From positions 62,001-126,000 of the forward strand of contig NZ_JAOEJU010000012.1 of assembly GCF_025447595.1 (NCBI RefSeq): a stretch of DNA of 64,000 nt, read 5' to 3'. The position numbers were made by a program, and so were the translations under genes. The stretch's first letter is position 1. Every line of letters starts with the position of its first letter. This DNA is from Pseudomonas koreensis (GTDB taxonomy: Bacteria; Pseudomonadota; Gammaproteobacteria; Pseudomonadales; Pseudomonadaceae). Of this stretch, positions 15,900 through 25,865 are shown piece by piece. The notes below the pieces were generated by a model. The model saw only the letters and a program-made list of their open reading frames with translations. It ran no database searches and was not told the DNA's origin.

Positions 15900-18800
15900 T
15901 CAGCCGACGATGTGGGTTTTGCTGCCCGCGATAACGTGGGGAGAAACCGCTGTGGTGATGAAACCGACACCCACCGGCACGCCGGTCGCGGTCGATACGA
16001 TCTCGGCAATATCCTTGACCCGTGACAATGCTCCCACCGCCGAAACCGATCCGCCAACACCCGCGATCACACCGACATACAGGAGAATTGAGCTACTCCA
16101 GGCCGAGGCAAGGTGGTTCCTGCCTGCGTCGTCATCGCCCAGACTGTACGCAACGATCCCCTGAACAATCGACCGTGTGATTCGTACGATACTGGCGACC
16201 AGCCCCACTGGCGGGACAAACAGAGAGATAACATCCACCACCAACTCTGCAGCGAACAATACCTTGCCCCAGAAGTATTCACCCCACGAAATGGTCTGAT
16301 GATCAATGTCGTCAATCAGTCGATGCACCATGGAGAAGTATTCTGAACCGAAATTCTTCACCGCGAGATTGTGTTGCAACCGCGGAGTTTGCAATGCCGG
16401 CCCCGAAGTGCGCCGGCATAGTTCTACAAAGCGCGTGACCTGCGTTCTATCCGCCAGTCTTGCCAACCCGATGACATGCTCTCCCACTGTGTAATTGCGC
16501 AACCCCTCTGTCAGCTTCTCGAGCGGACGAAACATAAGGCCGTCCGGCGCATTCGGAATGTAGAGCAAACATTCCTGCCAACCTCCCGACGTTCGTGCAA
16601 AAGTGTAGCCGCCTTCCAGACGCTGACCTTCCAATGACAATGTATTCACACCATCGACCGGATTGAGCTGGTACGAGTTCGGTCCCCCCGGACGATCATG
16701 ATCCAGTGCGTCGATCAACCCCTTGAGCCAGTTGAATTGGTTGGCAGACAGCGACCCCTGCATCTTTTGCGTCACGGCTGCCCTGAGCATCTGATTTTGC
16801 ACGGATTTACAGTAGAGCTTGGCCTTCAGCTCCGTTGCAGGCGCAGCCAGAAAATTCGACTTCAAGTTCGCCGCGTACTTTTCGCCTGGGCGCAAGTCAA
16901 TCAGTGCATCAATCGTCGGAGAGTTCAAACGGCCCAGCGAGGTATTGTCCAGTGACTCGAATATTGCGGTCTGGAGCAACTTCCTCCGTTCCAGAAGATT
17001 ACTGGTATAGGGGTCGCTAGCCTCCGAGGGCAAGTTAACTCCGACAAACTCTCTGCTCCACACTTGCCACTGGAGGAACAGATTCGTCAGCGTCATCCAA
17101 TCCTGCCCTTTCAATTTGACCGTCACCCTGTCCGGATCGATTTCCGGATGCGGCCCCGAACGACGCAGGTAGTCATTCAGCTCCTTCATGACCAGATTGC
17201 GCGAAAATGCCGCCAACGATTCGCCGGGCAGTTCGTCTTTTGATACTTGATGGATGGCTTTGAGCTCTGTGCTTAACCGGGTGAGCAGCTCACGATCCTG
17301 TGCAGCGGCGTTTCGGTACCAGACGGGCGTGGCCACCTGCTCCTCAGCGACCTCCCACTCGATGATCTGGCGAATGGCGCCCATCAACGGTCCGCCATCG
17401 TCCCCCTGTGTCCATTGCACCAGAGTTACGTCGTCCCACCACCACGGCTGGAACAACGGCGCGGGCTCGGTATAGGAAAGCTCATTCCTGACGAACGCTT
17501 CACGGTCCTTGCTGAATGCCTGCCCGGTCAGGAATTCACGATCCCGCGGCTCGAATCCCCAGGCGATGAACTGGCGTTTCAGTGCCGTCAGATCGGAGAA
17601 TTCGAACCACTGTTGCCCGGTCGGTGCTCCGGGTGCATACAGGACATGCATCAAGCGATCAGACGCCGGGCCTTTCGCTCGAAAGGCAATCATGTCCTTG
17701 AACGGTCTGTAGTATCGGCGGAAAGCAACACCGAATGCCTCAAATGCCGGATCGCCAAACAGATAGCGCTGCACAATGTTCTGTGCCTGCGGACTTATGT
17801 TTTTTTGCAGAGTCGCAGCGAAGTTGCTGACGGCAATCTGCTGCCCCAACACTTCGCGCATTGCTTCCCTGACACGTGCCTGTCCGAAGCGGTCATTGCG
17901 TTCGTTGGCGTATTGCACACGCAAGTCGAATTGACGAATGGCAAGTTCGATATTGGGAGGCGTCAGCCGCGGATTATTGTGAAAGGCTTCGAGCTTGATC
18001 GTGTAGGGAGCCGCCGCGTCATGCACGCCATACATGAATAACTGAGTCAGAGTCTTGCGCTCGACATGTTCAATACGCCGAGCACCCATACGCAGCGAAT
18101 GCTGTACTGTCACCCAGACCGAATCAGGGTCCACATGTTGGGTATCGCCCGCGCAAACATGAGTTTCGACAACACCGCGCACATAATCCTGAAAGGAGGA
18201 CACCCCTCCCATTGCCTCATGCAAGGCCACCTGACCTCTAAGCAGTTCTTTTTCCAGCGAAGCGAACACTTCCTGATTGGTGGCAGAAGCCGCCTTCAGC
18301 CATTGTGGCCTGGCGTTGTTGTTCATCAATACCAGCAGATTAGCCATACGCCCTTTGGCAGCATCGAACATTGTCTGCTGACGATGGGTCGACTCGATCA
18401 AACGAACAATGGCTTGCAGATCTGCGCCCGGTTTTTTCAGTTGGCGAAAATGGTAGGCAACGTCCCGTCGTTGTTTTTCAAGCAACTGGGTTGTGAGCGT
18501 CTGGAAGAGTTCACCTTGAATATTCAGATAACGAATGACCGCAGCACCCTTGATCTGATCGGTTTCCTCCAGGAAAACACCTTTGAGCAGTTGCGCCCGA
18601 CTGTCCGCGTTATCCAGGCGTTGCTCCAGAGTACGTTGCATCAAAGCAGAGGTACGGAAAGTTTCGAGTCCGCTCACAGGGGTGTAGAGGACAACCCACT
18701 CGTCATCGCCCGGTACCAGTTCGGTGACGGAACGGCCCGTGAGGTAAGTGACAAAACAACCGGCCAGCGTTGCAAATCGCCCGCTCTCCAGTTGTAGAGA

Positions 18801-19418
18801 GAGACCGTAGGCCGGAGTCGGGGATTTACCCTTGATAAAGCCGGCGTAGCTTTCCTCGACCTCCGCCATCCCGCCTTGCATCTGCACCGTCGCTCTCAAT
18901 TCCCGCCAGAAGAGCGCTGCATGAACTTCCTGCAATCGCCGGCGGCGCGAGACCAGCTCAGGTCGCTCGGCATCCTTGCCCGAAGAAGCGGACCAGTGCT
19001 GCTCCAGCAAGGGCGGGTACTTTTGCTCCAGCGAACCCAATACCTCGCCGATCAGTGAGCCAAGGGCAACCACATCCAGACCGTGAACCCGGTCCAGTTC
19101 ATCCGTGGAGTCTGGCCAGTCGTAAACGCCATATTGAGTGGCGTCATAGACAGGAGCCCGACCGAGCTCCAGACACTTCATGAATACATCCATGACCAGA
19201 CCGGTCGGTTGCGGGTTTGCAATTCCTTCGCGCAGGGCGGTGATGTACGTCCTGCTGATGTAAATCTCCGGTGACAACTGTTGAAGTTCCTTTAACACCA
19301 CACCCTGCAAAACCGATTTGAACGACGGCATTTCCCCCAGCACATGTTCAAGTTCAACGAGACCTTTATCAACTTCCTCAAGACTAAATTCAATCGGATT
19401 CCTATTCACAAAACTCAT
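15900..19418 (-). CDS. Large dermonecrotic-toxin-like protein (DUF6543-type), putative secreted effector
   Basis: A 1172-residue protein of a family of very large Pseudomonas proteins that carry a so-called dermonecrotic toxin domain (DUF6543); I recognise it from general pattern only. Two similar modules are visible: near residue 430 (VDPDSVWVTV, then LTQLFMYGVHD) and near residue 757 (IDPDRVTVKL, then MTLTNLFLQW). Residues about 1050-1080 (LFAAELVVDVISLFVPPVGL) and 1110-1130 (SSILLYVGVIAGVGGSVSAV) are hydrophobic and could insert into a membrane. No signal peptide, leucine-rich repeats, E3-ligase domain or known catalytic motif is seen, and the chain ends about 45 residues after the second hydrophobic stretch. 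I place the start at the ATG at 19418, with GGAG 7 bases upstream, over an in-frame TTG at 19424. Base composition looks lower in G+C than the flanks. Toxicity, target and export route are unproven. Confidence 0.7.
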   Translation of the reverse strand: MSFVNRNPIEFSLEEVDKGLVELEHVLGEMPSFKSVLQGVVLKELQQLSPEIYISRTYITALREGIANPQPTGLVMDVFMKCLELGRAPVYDATQYGVYDWPDSTDELDRVHGLDVVALGSLIGEVLGSLEQKYPPLLEQHWSASSGKDAERPELVSRRRRLQEVHAALFWRELRATVQMQGGMAEVEESYAGFIKGKSPTPAYGLSLQLESGRFATLAGCFVTYLTGRSVTELVPGDDEWVVLYTPVSGLETFRTSALMQRTLEQRLDNADSRAQLLKGVFLEETDQIKGAAVIRYLNIQGELFQTLTTQLLEKQRRDVAYHFRQLKKPGADLQAIVRLIESTHRQQTMFDAAKGRMANLLVLMNNNARPQWLKAASATNQEVFASLEKELLRGQVALHEAMGGVSSFQDYVRGVVETHVCAGDTQHVDPDSVWVTVQHSLRMGARRIEHVERKTLTQLFMYGVHDAAAPYTIKLEAFHNNPRLTPPNIELAIRQFDLRVQYANERNDRFGQARVREAMREVLGQQIAVSNFAATLQKNISPQAQNIVQRYLFGDPAFEAFGVAFRRYYRPFKDMIAFRAKGPASDRLMHVLYAPGAPTGQQWFEFSDLTALKRQFIAWGFEPRDREFLTGQAFSKDREAFVRNELSYTEPAPLFQPWWWDDVTLVQWTQGDDGGPLMGAIRQIIEWEVAEEQVATPVWYRNAAAQDRELLTRLSTELKAIHQVSKDELPGESLAAFSRNLVMKELNDYLRRSGPHPEIDPDRVTVKLKGQDWMTLTNLFLQWQVWSREFVGVNLPSEASDPYTSNLLERRKLLQTAIFESLDNTSLGRLNSPTIDALIDLRPGEKYAANLKSNFLAAPATELKAKLYCKSVQNQMLRAAVTQKMQGSLSANQFNWLKGLIDALDHDRPGGPNSYQLNPVDGVNTLSLEGQRLEGGYTFARTSGGWQECLLYIPNAPDGLMFRPLEKLTEGLRNYTVGEHVIGLARLADRTQVTRFVELCRRTSGPALQTPRLQHNLAVKNFGSEYFSMVHRLIDDIDHQTISWGEYFWGKVLFAAELVVDVISLFVPPVGLVASIVRITRSIVQGIVAYSLGDDDAGRNHLASAWSSSILLYVGVIAGVGGSVSAVGALSRVKDIAEIVSTATGVPVGVGFITTAVSPHVIAGSKTHIVG

Positions 19419-19568
19419 ATACAAACTCCGTTAGCGCACTTGATAACCAGACAACGAATCGCCGTCCGGACCGTGCATCTAACTTAGCCCGAGAGATACC
19501 CCCAAAAACATTCACCACCTTTTGCCAAATATTGATACCCATCAACTTTTAAAAAAACCCACGACATC

Positions 19569-19585
19569 GTTAATTTAAAATTAAC
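19569..19585. repeat. Perfect AT-rich palindrome at the luxR-type gene end
   Basis: GTTAATTTAAAATTAAC is a 17-base perfect palindrome overlapping the stop codon of the LuxR-type gene. It lies in an unusually AT-rich 160-base gap before the toxin-like gene. It could be a weak terminator or a protein binding site upstream of that gene. Confidence 0.55.
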
Positions 19586-22127
19586 AGCATAACCCCAGCA
19601 TTCTAGCCCGCGCCACGGCATGAGTCCGGCGCTCAACACCCAATTTCACATAAATCCGCCTGACATGAGTTTTAACCGTATGCAATGAGATGAACAACTT
19701 GTCCGCTATTTGTTGATTGGAACTTCCAGACGCGACCAGCTCCAGAACTTGCGACTCTCTGAAACTCAATGAATTGTCATTATCACCGCCATCAAACATC
19801 AGTTGTTCGGGCAAAATTCCGGGTCGAATATCTGCAACCGCCGCATCAAACTTCAACACCAGGCGCTGCAAATTTGAATCACAGGCCAGTGCTCGCCCCT
19901 TGTTGAAATAGTGTCGGGCAGATTCCCGGTCATTGAGTATCGTTGCCACCTCACTCATCACCAATAACAGTCCGGACTCAAGAACGATCATGCGGCAGGC
20001 ACGAGCATGTTCGAGCAAGGACTGTAGTCGCTCCATTGGCTGCTGCGCCTGCTGCAACCGGGCTTCGGCCAGAACCAACAGGCACTCGATACGTGGAATC
20101 AGCTCCAGTGTCGCCGGTGGAGCCTGCCTTGAACGCGGGCCACGATAGTGCCTGAGCACACGGCTCAGCGCCTCGCGAGCCAGTTCGGGCCGTCCTTGTT
20201 GCAGCCAGAACTCACTGCTGACCTGCAACAGAACGCCGCGATAAACCGTGTCCGGAATCTGCCGCTGTTGCATCAACCGTTCAGCATCGCGCAGGCGCAT
20301 GAACGCCTGCGGGTAATCGCCCTGATCGGCAGCCAGTTGTGCCTGCCCCAAAAAGCCGTAAAGCACTCGTTTGTCAAAGCTGCGCAGACAGTCGTCGAGT
20401 CCCTGCTGGAAGAATTCGGCAGCCTGCATCGGCAGGCCCATGCTCAGCGCCAGTCGGCCTCGACGCAGGGCGATACGCCCCAGCAGTGGCGTCGGTCGCT
20501 CGACTGACGCGCCGAGCATTTCGCAAAGATTGGCCAGCAATTCTTCGGCACGAGCCGACGCCCCCCGCTGCTCCAGCAGTTGGGCGTGATCCAGCTCCAG
20601 CAATGCCTCGAACAGCAATGAGCCCTCGGCCCGGGCCAGGCACAACGCCTCACGATTGATCGAATGAGCCTGCTCCAGATCACCGCACAGCAACGCCTGC
20701 TGAGTGCGGCCCGACAAACACAGCAGACGCGCCGTCCAGGCCTGCGGCGACAGATCGTTCAAGGCTTGCTCGAAATGCTCGCGCGCCTCGTCCATGTGCC
20801 CTTGCAAGTGCAGCAGCCAGCCTTGCTGAGCCTGCCAGCGGGCGATCAACTGCCGTTGCTGGCCCGCCGACGGGGGCGGTAAAAAACGCGAGAGTTGCCC
20901 GATGCAATCCGCCGCTTGAGCAAATCGTCCGGCAAACAACAGCGCTGCCGTGATCAGCCCGACCAGTTGCGCCGAACCCAGCAGCAGTTCCTCACCGCGC
21001 TGCTCATAGAGACGCAGCAACAACACAACCGTCTGCTCCTCGAACAGGTGCTCGAAGCTGAAGTGCTGTAGCAGGCTCACCGCGACTTCGTACTCTTCGG
21101 CCAGCAGCGCCTGTTCGAAGGCGCATTTCCAATGCTGTCCGGCAGCAAACCACTGACAGGCGCGGCGATGCCAGGAACCTCCGGCCGACCAGGGTTCGTC
21201 ACGCATCAAACGCGATAGCGGAGCGCACACCTGCAACCAGTCCGGCGACCCTTGCCAGGGCTCGATAAAACACCCGAGCGTTTGCAGAGTGCGCATCCAC
21301 TGCGCCCCATCGCCGGCACCGAACAGGTGATCGCACAGGCTGGCGTTGAACCGCGGCAAATGCGCCAGCACACGCCAGGCTTCGGCCAGTTCCGGGCTCA
21401 AACCACTGAACAGTTCGTGTTGCAGATAGTCCAGCAGAGTGTCCATGCGTTGCTGCGGCAAGGTCTTTTGCGACCAGTCGCATTTTTGCATCAACAGTAT
21501 CCGCACCCCGGCGCACCACCCACCGCTGCGCTGCAGGATTCGCCCGGCCACGTCGTCAGCCTGGGCGGACGGCAGGTGCCGCAACAACTGCGCGATCTCA
21601 CTGCGGTTCAAGGCCAGGGCCGCACTTTCGCACTCGTACAAGGCGTCATCGAGCAGCAGGCGTGGCCAATTGCATTGCGGGCGTCGGCGCGTGCCGATCC
21701 ACCAGGTGACGGCGGGACTCGCGAGCGCCAGCATGCGATCAAGCAGCGCGTCCAGCGCCGGATCTTCAACACGGCAGTAATCGTCGAGAAACACCCAGAC
21801 CGGCGAGGACCGACGCGCCAGCCCTTGCAGCAGCGATGACTGATCCGCAGTCGTCAGCCCCATCGCCTGCGCCAGTTGCTCGCAAAATGCCGCGACACTC
21901 ATCGACATGCCCGCCAGCGGCAACCAGCACACCGTACATTCGGCAGGCGCCTGCAACAGACATTCGGTGAGGAGCGTACTCTTGCCACTGCCGGCGGGTG
22001 CGCAGATCAGCCGGACCCGTGCAGCAGACTCAAGCAGCGCTTCACTCAGACGCGCACGCGGGAGGTGGTGAGCCGAGAGTCTGGGCAAGAATCCCGGACG
22101 ATCCGGAGCGTGATTCATGGCGGTCAT
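19581..22127 (-). CDS. MalT-type LuxR-family regulator (STAND ATPase)
   Basis: An 848-residue transcriptional activator of the large MalT/LAL class. The N-terminal nucleotide-binding domain has a Walker A motif APAGSGKST at residues about 43-51 and a Walker B-like VWVFLDDY near 110. A long helical TPR-like sensor region spans about 350-750. A C-terminal LuxR helix-turn-helix contains LSFRESQVLELVASGSSNQQIADK-type sequence (about 780-840). The effector is unknown. It lies on the same strand between the DUF1329 gene (terminator between them) and the toxin-like gene 162 bases downstream, so it could control either neighbour. Confidence 0.88.
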   Translation of the reverse strand: MTAMNHAPDRPGFLPRLSAHHLPRARLSEALLESAARVRLICAPAGSGKSTLLTECLLQAPAECTVCWLPLAGMSMSVAAFCEQLAQAMGLTTADQSSLLQGLARRSSPVWVFLDDYCRVEDPALDALLDRMLALASPAVTWWIGTRRRPQCNWPRLLLDDALYECESAALALNRSEIAQLLRHLPSAQADDVAGRILQRSGGWCAGVRILLMQKCDWSQKTLPQQRMDTLLDYLQHELFSGLSPELAEAWRVLAHLPRFNASLCDHLFGAGDGAQWMRTLQTLGCFIEPWQGSPDWLQVCAPLSRLMRDEPWSAGGSWHRRACQWFAAGQHWKCAFEQALLAEEYEVAVSLLQHFSFEHLFEEQTVVLLLRLYEQRGEELLLGSAQLVGLITAALLFAGRFAQAADCIGQLSRFLPPPSAGQQRQLIARWQAQQGWLLHLQGHMDEAREHFEQALNDLSPQAWTARLLCLSGRTQQALLCGDLEQAHSINREALCLARAEGSLLFEALLELDHAQLLEQRGASARAEELLANLCEMLGASVERPTPLLGRIALRRGRLALSMGLPMQAAEFFQQGLDDCLRSFDKRVLYGFLGQAQLAADQGDYPQAFMRLRDAERLMQQRQIPDTVYRGVLLQVSSEFWLQQGRPELAREALSRVLRHYRGPRSRQAPPATLELIPRIECLLVLAEARLQQAQQPMERLQSLLEHARACRMIVLESGLLLVMSEVATILNDRESARHYFNKGRALACDSNLQRLVLKFDAAVADIRPGILPEQLMFDGGDNDNSLSFRESQVLELVASGSSNQQIADKLFISLHTVKTHVRRIYVKLGVERRTHAVARARMLGLCC

Positions 22128-22216
22128 CGGGTACGCCTTTTTATCGTTGTACGCTCACCCTAGCCCTCTCCCCGGCGCTTGTTGACGAGTATTCAGTACG
22201 CTGATTGGCGCCCATA

Positions 22217-22243
22217 AAAAAGGCGACCGTGCGGTCGCCTTTT
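22217..22243 (-). terminator. Rho-independent terminator after the DUF1329 gene
   Basis: AAAAGGCGACCG-TG-CGGTCGCCTTTT (the actual loop is probably 4 bases or more). The T run on the minus strand follows the stem, as expected for termination of the DUF1302-DUF1329 unit. Confidence 0.85.
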
Positions 22244-22266
22244 GCCCTGCCAATGTATCGAAACCC

Positions 22267-23634
22267 TTACCGTACGCCCTCGGCGCGCAGGGCCGACGGG
22301 GTGTAGTCGGCGGCCTTGGCCTCGAAGCCGAATTCGAAGCTGTGCTTCTCTTCGTTCTTCATCCCCAGGGCAATGTATCGACCGGCGATGATGTCGTAGA
22401 GCGCCTCAAGGGTGTAGGCCTGAGCCTGGTGATCGTAGTAGTACTGGGCATGACCTTCGGCGACCCGCCACAGTTGTCCGCGACCGTCGTAATGGTCTGC
22501 CAGTGCCACCTGCCAACTGTCCTCGTCAATGTACATGTGGCGCTTGGCGTAGATGTGCCGCTCGTTCGGTTTCACCGTGCCGACCACTTCCCAGACCCGG
22601 TGCAGTTCATAGCGCGTCAGGTCCTGGTTGATGTGCCCGGCCTTGACGATGTCGTCGTACTTGAGACTCGGCGAGTCGAGCTTGTAGCTGTTGTAGGGAA
22701 TGTACATTTCCTTCTTGCCAATGAGTTTCCAGTCATAGCGATCCGGCGCGCCGGAGAACATGTCGAAGTTGTCCGAAGTGCGCAGGCCGTCGGCAGCGGT
22801 ACCCGGCCCGTCATAGGCAACCTGCGGCGCCCGACGCACCCGACGCTGGCCGGCGTTGTAGATCCAGGCCAGGCGCGGCTCTTTCACCTGATCGAGGGTT
22901 TCGTGCACCAGCAGCACGTTGCCGGCAAGGCGTGCCGGAGCGGTCACCGACTGTTTGAAAAAGGTCAGGACGTTGGCGGCTTTTTCAGGGTCCAGATCCT
23001 TCATCAATTGCGGCACGGCGATCTCTTCTTCGAAGCGGATCGGCGTGTAGCTGCCATTGGTCTGCGGTGTTACCTGAGTGATGATCCGCCGCAGGTTACC
23101 GCCGTGATATCGGGTGATGTGGTTCCACAGCACCTCGACGCCGTTCTTCGGAATCGGGAACGCGTAGTAACGGTTGCCGGTGAAATTCGCCAGACCGTTA
23201 CCGTCATTGATGCTGGTGACATTGAGCGCACTGCGCTTGGCCGACTCATAGATTTCCGGCGGTACGGCCACAGTACGATGGGTCGGGTAGACCGGGATCC
23301 TGTAGGTTTCAGGGTAACGTTTGAACATCGCCACCTGGCCGTCGGACAGCTTGTCCTTGTATTTGTCGACGTTGGCGGCGGTGATGGTGAACAGCGGTTT
23401 TTCGCTGGCGAACGGGTCAGCCAGAAAGCCCTTGCTGTCGACCGCACCGGCGTTTTTCGGGATCCCTCCGGTCCAGGCCGGAATCGATCCGTCGGCGTTG
23501 CCGGCCTTCTCGGCCCCCAGCGGGGTCAGGCTGGTGCCGAGCTTGTTGGCTTCGTCCGGCGACACCGCCGCAATCACGTTGGCGGCCAGCAGGCTCAGGG
23601 CCAGGACACCGCATTGCAGAATCATCTTGCGCAT
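22267..23634 (-). CDS. DUF1329 family exported protein
   Basis: A 455-residue exported protein of the DUF1329 family, function not established. Its LolB/LppX-like lipid-binding fold is predicted for the family. The signal peptide is MRKMILQCGVLALSLLAANV ending near AAVSPDEA. Family marks are GTSLTPLGAEKAGNADGSIP, PAWTGGIPK and the C-terminal DRYDWKLIGKKEMYIPYNSY. I place the start at 23634 because AAGG lies 9 bases upstream; an ATG at 23643 would abut that site. It directly follows the DUF1302 gene. In other pseudomonads this pair accompanies an RND exporter, which is not present here. Confidence 0.88.
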   Translation of the reverse strand: MRKMILQCGVLALSLLAANVIAAVSPDEANKLGTSLTPLGAEKAGNADGSIPAWTGGIPKNAGAVDSKGFLADPFASEKPLFTITAANVDKYKDKLSDGQVAMFKRYPETYRIPVYPTHRTVAVPPEIYESAKRSALNVTSINDGNGLANFTGNRYYAFPIPKNGVEVLWNHITRYHGGNLRRIITQVTPQTNGSYTPIRFEEEIAVPQLMKDLDPEKAANVLTFFKQSVTAPARLAGNVLLVHETLDQVKEPRLAWIYNAGQRRVRRAPQVAYDGPGTAADGLRTSDNFDMFSGAPDRYDWKLIGKKEMYIPYNSYKLDSPSLKYDDIVKAGHINQDLTRYELHRVWEVVGTVKPNERHIYAKRHMYIDEDSWQVALADHYDGRGQLWRVAEGHAQYYYDHQAQAYTLEALYDIIAGRYIALGMKNEEKHSFEFGFEAKAADYTPSALRAEGVR

Positions 23635-23657
23635 TGCATTCATCCTTCTCGGGCAGA

Positions 23658-25451
23658 TCAGAAGTTCACACCGAAGCTCAAGGCCACGAAGTCGCGGTCT
23701 TCGAGGGTGTTGTAGTCACCACCGAAAAAGTCGGTGTAACTCAGGCTCGCGGTATAGGTGTTGCGGTAGTCGGCATCGACCCCGACGCTGACAGCCTTGG
23801 CGCCTTCGTTGAACAGACCGTTGGGGCCATAGCCGGCGACGTCGTGGGACCAGGACAGGTTGGGCTTGAGGTTGATCCCGCCGATCACGTTGGCGTAATC
23901 GAGGATCGCCCGGGCGCGGTAGCCCCAGGAGGTGGAGGTGACGAAACCGTCGGTGTCACCGCCGAAACCGTACTGGCCGTAGACCGAGTCGCGGCCGTAG
24001 CGCAGTTTGCTGCGCGACTCCAGACCACCGACCCGCACCACCGCCGCTTCGCCGACCAGAGTCAGACGTTCGGCGCCCCACACCTGATCGAAGAAATGCG
24101 TGAGGGTGCTCTGGATCTGAGTCACTTCCTTGCGTCGATAGCCTTTGTTGTCGGCGCCCGGCGAGGTGACCAGCGGCGATGCGGCACCGCCGGCAATCGG
24201 ATTGAGCAACGCCAGGGTCAGGTCGTTGGTGTTGACCTGGACCGGCGCGTTAGGGCGATAGCTGATCTCGCCGGTCCAGGCGGTACCGGTCGGCAGTGTG
24301 GTGGAGAAACTCGCGCCGTACAGACGGATGTCTTCCGGGTATTCGAGGTAGTACTGACCGCGCCCGAGCATCACGCTTTGCGCCAGTCCCGAGCCGCTGC
24401 CGGGCGCCAGCCGGTTGGCGATCCCGACCATGCCCGGCAGCGCCGCGAGGGTCGACAGGCCGGCGGTGCTGGTGCCGACGGTCGGTGTGCGGCTGTGGTA
24501 ATTCATGAAGTAGAGGCCGTACTCGGTGTCATCGCCAAGCCAGCGCAACGCCGTGCCCCATTGCCCGGAATCACGCGCATCGCGGTCGCCGCCACGGGGC
24601 ACGATCACGCCTTCGCGGGTCACCTGGATCGGCTGGCCAAAGGCTGCAGCCAGTGGCGCCAACGGGGCGATCGCCGGGCTGCCGACGGTGTAGCCGTTGT
24701 TGCAGCCGTCCGCCGCCACGTCGACACCGAAAAAGGTCCCGCAGTTGTCGAGGACGGTCTGATCCCATTCCAGTTGATAGAAGCCCTCGACGGTCAGTTG
24801 ATCGGTAAGCCCCTGAGAGGCGAACAGCATGTTCACCGGAATCAGCCCTTCCTTGATCTCCGCACCCGGCCTGCGAAACGCCGAAACGTCGATCGGGTTG
24901 ATGCTGTTGATCGAGTTGCCGATGAAGGTGCTCTCGCCCCAGCTCACCACCTGCTTGCCGGCGCGCACGGTGCCCGGAAGGTCAGCGATGCTGTAGTTGT
25001 GATAAATGAACGCATCGAGAATCTGCGCGCCGGACGACTTCGCGCCCTCCTTGCGGCCCTTGTCACTGATCTGTTTGAACTCGCGGTCTTCGTCCTTGAG
25101 TTCGAAGTCGTACCAGTACTTGCCGCGCACGAACACACCGGTGTCGCCGTACTTCAGCTCGAGGTCGTGGATGCCTTTGAAGATCTTGGAAAAGGTCTCG
25201 CCCTTCTTGAAGTTCAAACGCCCGTCATCACCGGTGGAGGACTGGCCGGTCCCGCCATTGACCGTACCGACCAGCGACTTGTCGGCATCGCGCATGCCCC
25301 AGCTCGCACCGACCGACAGCGACGAATCGAACGTGCCTTCGATTTCCCCGATATTGAAAGCGACCGCGTGCGCCTGGGCACAGCAACCCAAGGCCACCGC
25401 AGCGGCGAGCGCGTGCGGCGTGAAGATGGCGCGCATTGTTGTTTTTGTCAT
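23658..25451 (-). CDS. DUF1302 family outer-membrane-type protein
   Basis: A 597-residue exported protein of the DUF1302 family, rich in aromatic beta strands like an outer-membrane barrel and ending in a typical C-terminal strand (ALSFGVNF). The signal peptide begins MTKTTMRAIFTPHALAAAVA and ends near AHAVAFNIGEIEG. The mature start, GTFDSSLSVGASWGM, is the family signature. The reading frame is open for 65 codons before this ATG, but those codons lack signal-peptide character, so 25451 is chosen. It is co-directional with the DUF1329 gene (23 bases apart); the two are almost always paired. Confidence 0.88.
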   Translation of the reverse strand: MTKTTMRAIFTPHALAAAVALGCCAQAHAVAFNIGEIEGTFDSSLSVGASWGMRDADKSLVGTVNGGTGQSSTGDDGRLNFKKGETFSKIFKGIHDLELKYGDTGVFVRGKYWYDFELKDEDREFKQISDKGRKEGAKSSGAQILDAFIYHNYSIADLPGTVRAGKQVVSWGESTFIGNSINSINPIDVSAFRRPGAEIKEGLIPVNMLFASQGLTDQLTVEGFYQLEWDQTVLDNCGTFFGVDVAADGCNNGYTVGSPAIAPLAPLAAAFGQPIQVTREGVIVPRGGDRDARDSGQWGTALRWLGDDTEYGLYFMNYHSRTPTVGTSTAGLSTLAALPGMVGIANRLAPGSGSGLAQSVMLGRGQYYLEYPEDIRLYGASFSTTLPTGTAWTGEISYRPNAPVQVNTNDLTLALLNPIAGGAASPLVTSPGADNKGYRRKEVTQIQSTLTHFFDQVWGAERLTLVGEAAVVRVGGLESRSKLRYGRDSVYGQYGFGGDTDGFVTSTSWGYRARAILDYANVIGGINLKPNLSWSHDVAGYGPNGLFNEGAKAVSVGVDADYRNTYTASLSYTDFFGGDYNTLEDRDFVALSFGVNF

Positions 25452-25644
25452 GCGTCTTCCCCGGTGAGTGACAGAAGGCCCCACCCTACTGCCGCCACAC
25501 GGGGACGATAAGCGCACCAAGGAGGTATTCGCGCTGTCGCACGAAAGGATGAATCCCCGCCTGCGACAAGGCTTTGCGCCCGCCATGAACAGGCTGGATG
25601 CACCACTATCAACGCAACGGATAATGACGACCCCGGTGCGCGCC

Positions 25645-25667
25645 ACTGTTACATGCCCCGTAACAGT
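25645..25667. promoter_or_regulatory. Inverted repeat, possible operator upstream of the DUF1302 gene
   Basis: ACTGTTAC-N7-GTAACAGT, a perfect 8-base inverted repeat about 195 bases upstream of the DUF1302 start codon. The spacing and symmetry suit a dimeric regulator. The identity of the protein is unknown; the nearby MalT-type regulator is only one candidate. Confidence 0.5.
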
Positions 25668-25865
25668 GCATGTCCGGAATCGCTATTTTTCCCTGAGGCG
25701 CCAGCCCTTATTCTGAGCGGGCTTTCACGGCAGACCGCCAGAAAGCACCAAGTCCGCGACCGAGTCGTCGGCAACCGATTTCTGATGGACCGAAGCGTTT
25801 TTCGATTCATCGCCCCGGTGTTCACTGACGTTGATTTGTAGCTCCTTGATCCAACGTCTTACCTT

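Noticed and set aside
23634..25511. 625-codon forward frame opposite the DUF1302 gene
   Set aside because: The minus-strand product has a signal peptide and family motifs; the forward frame shows none.
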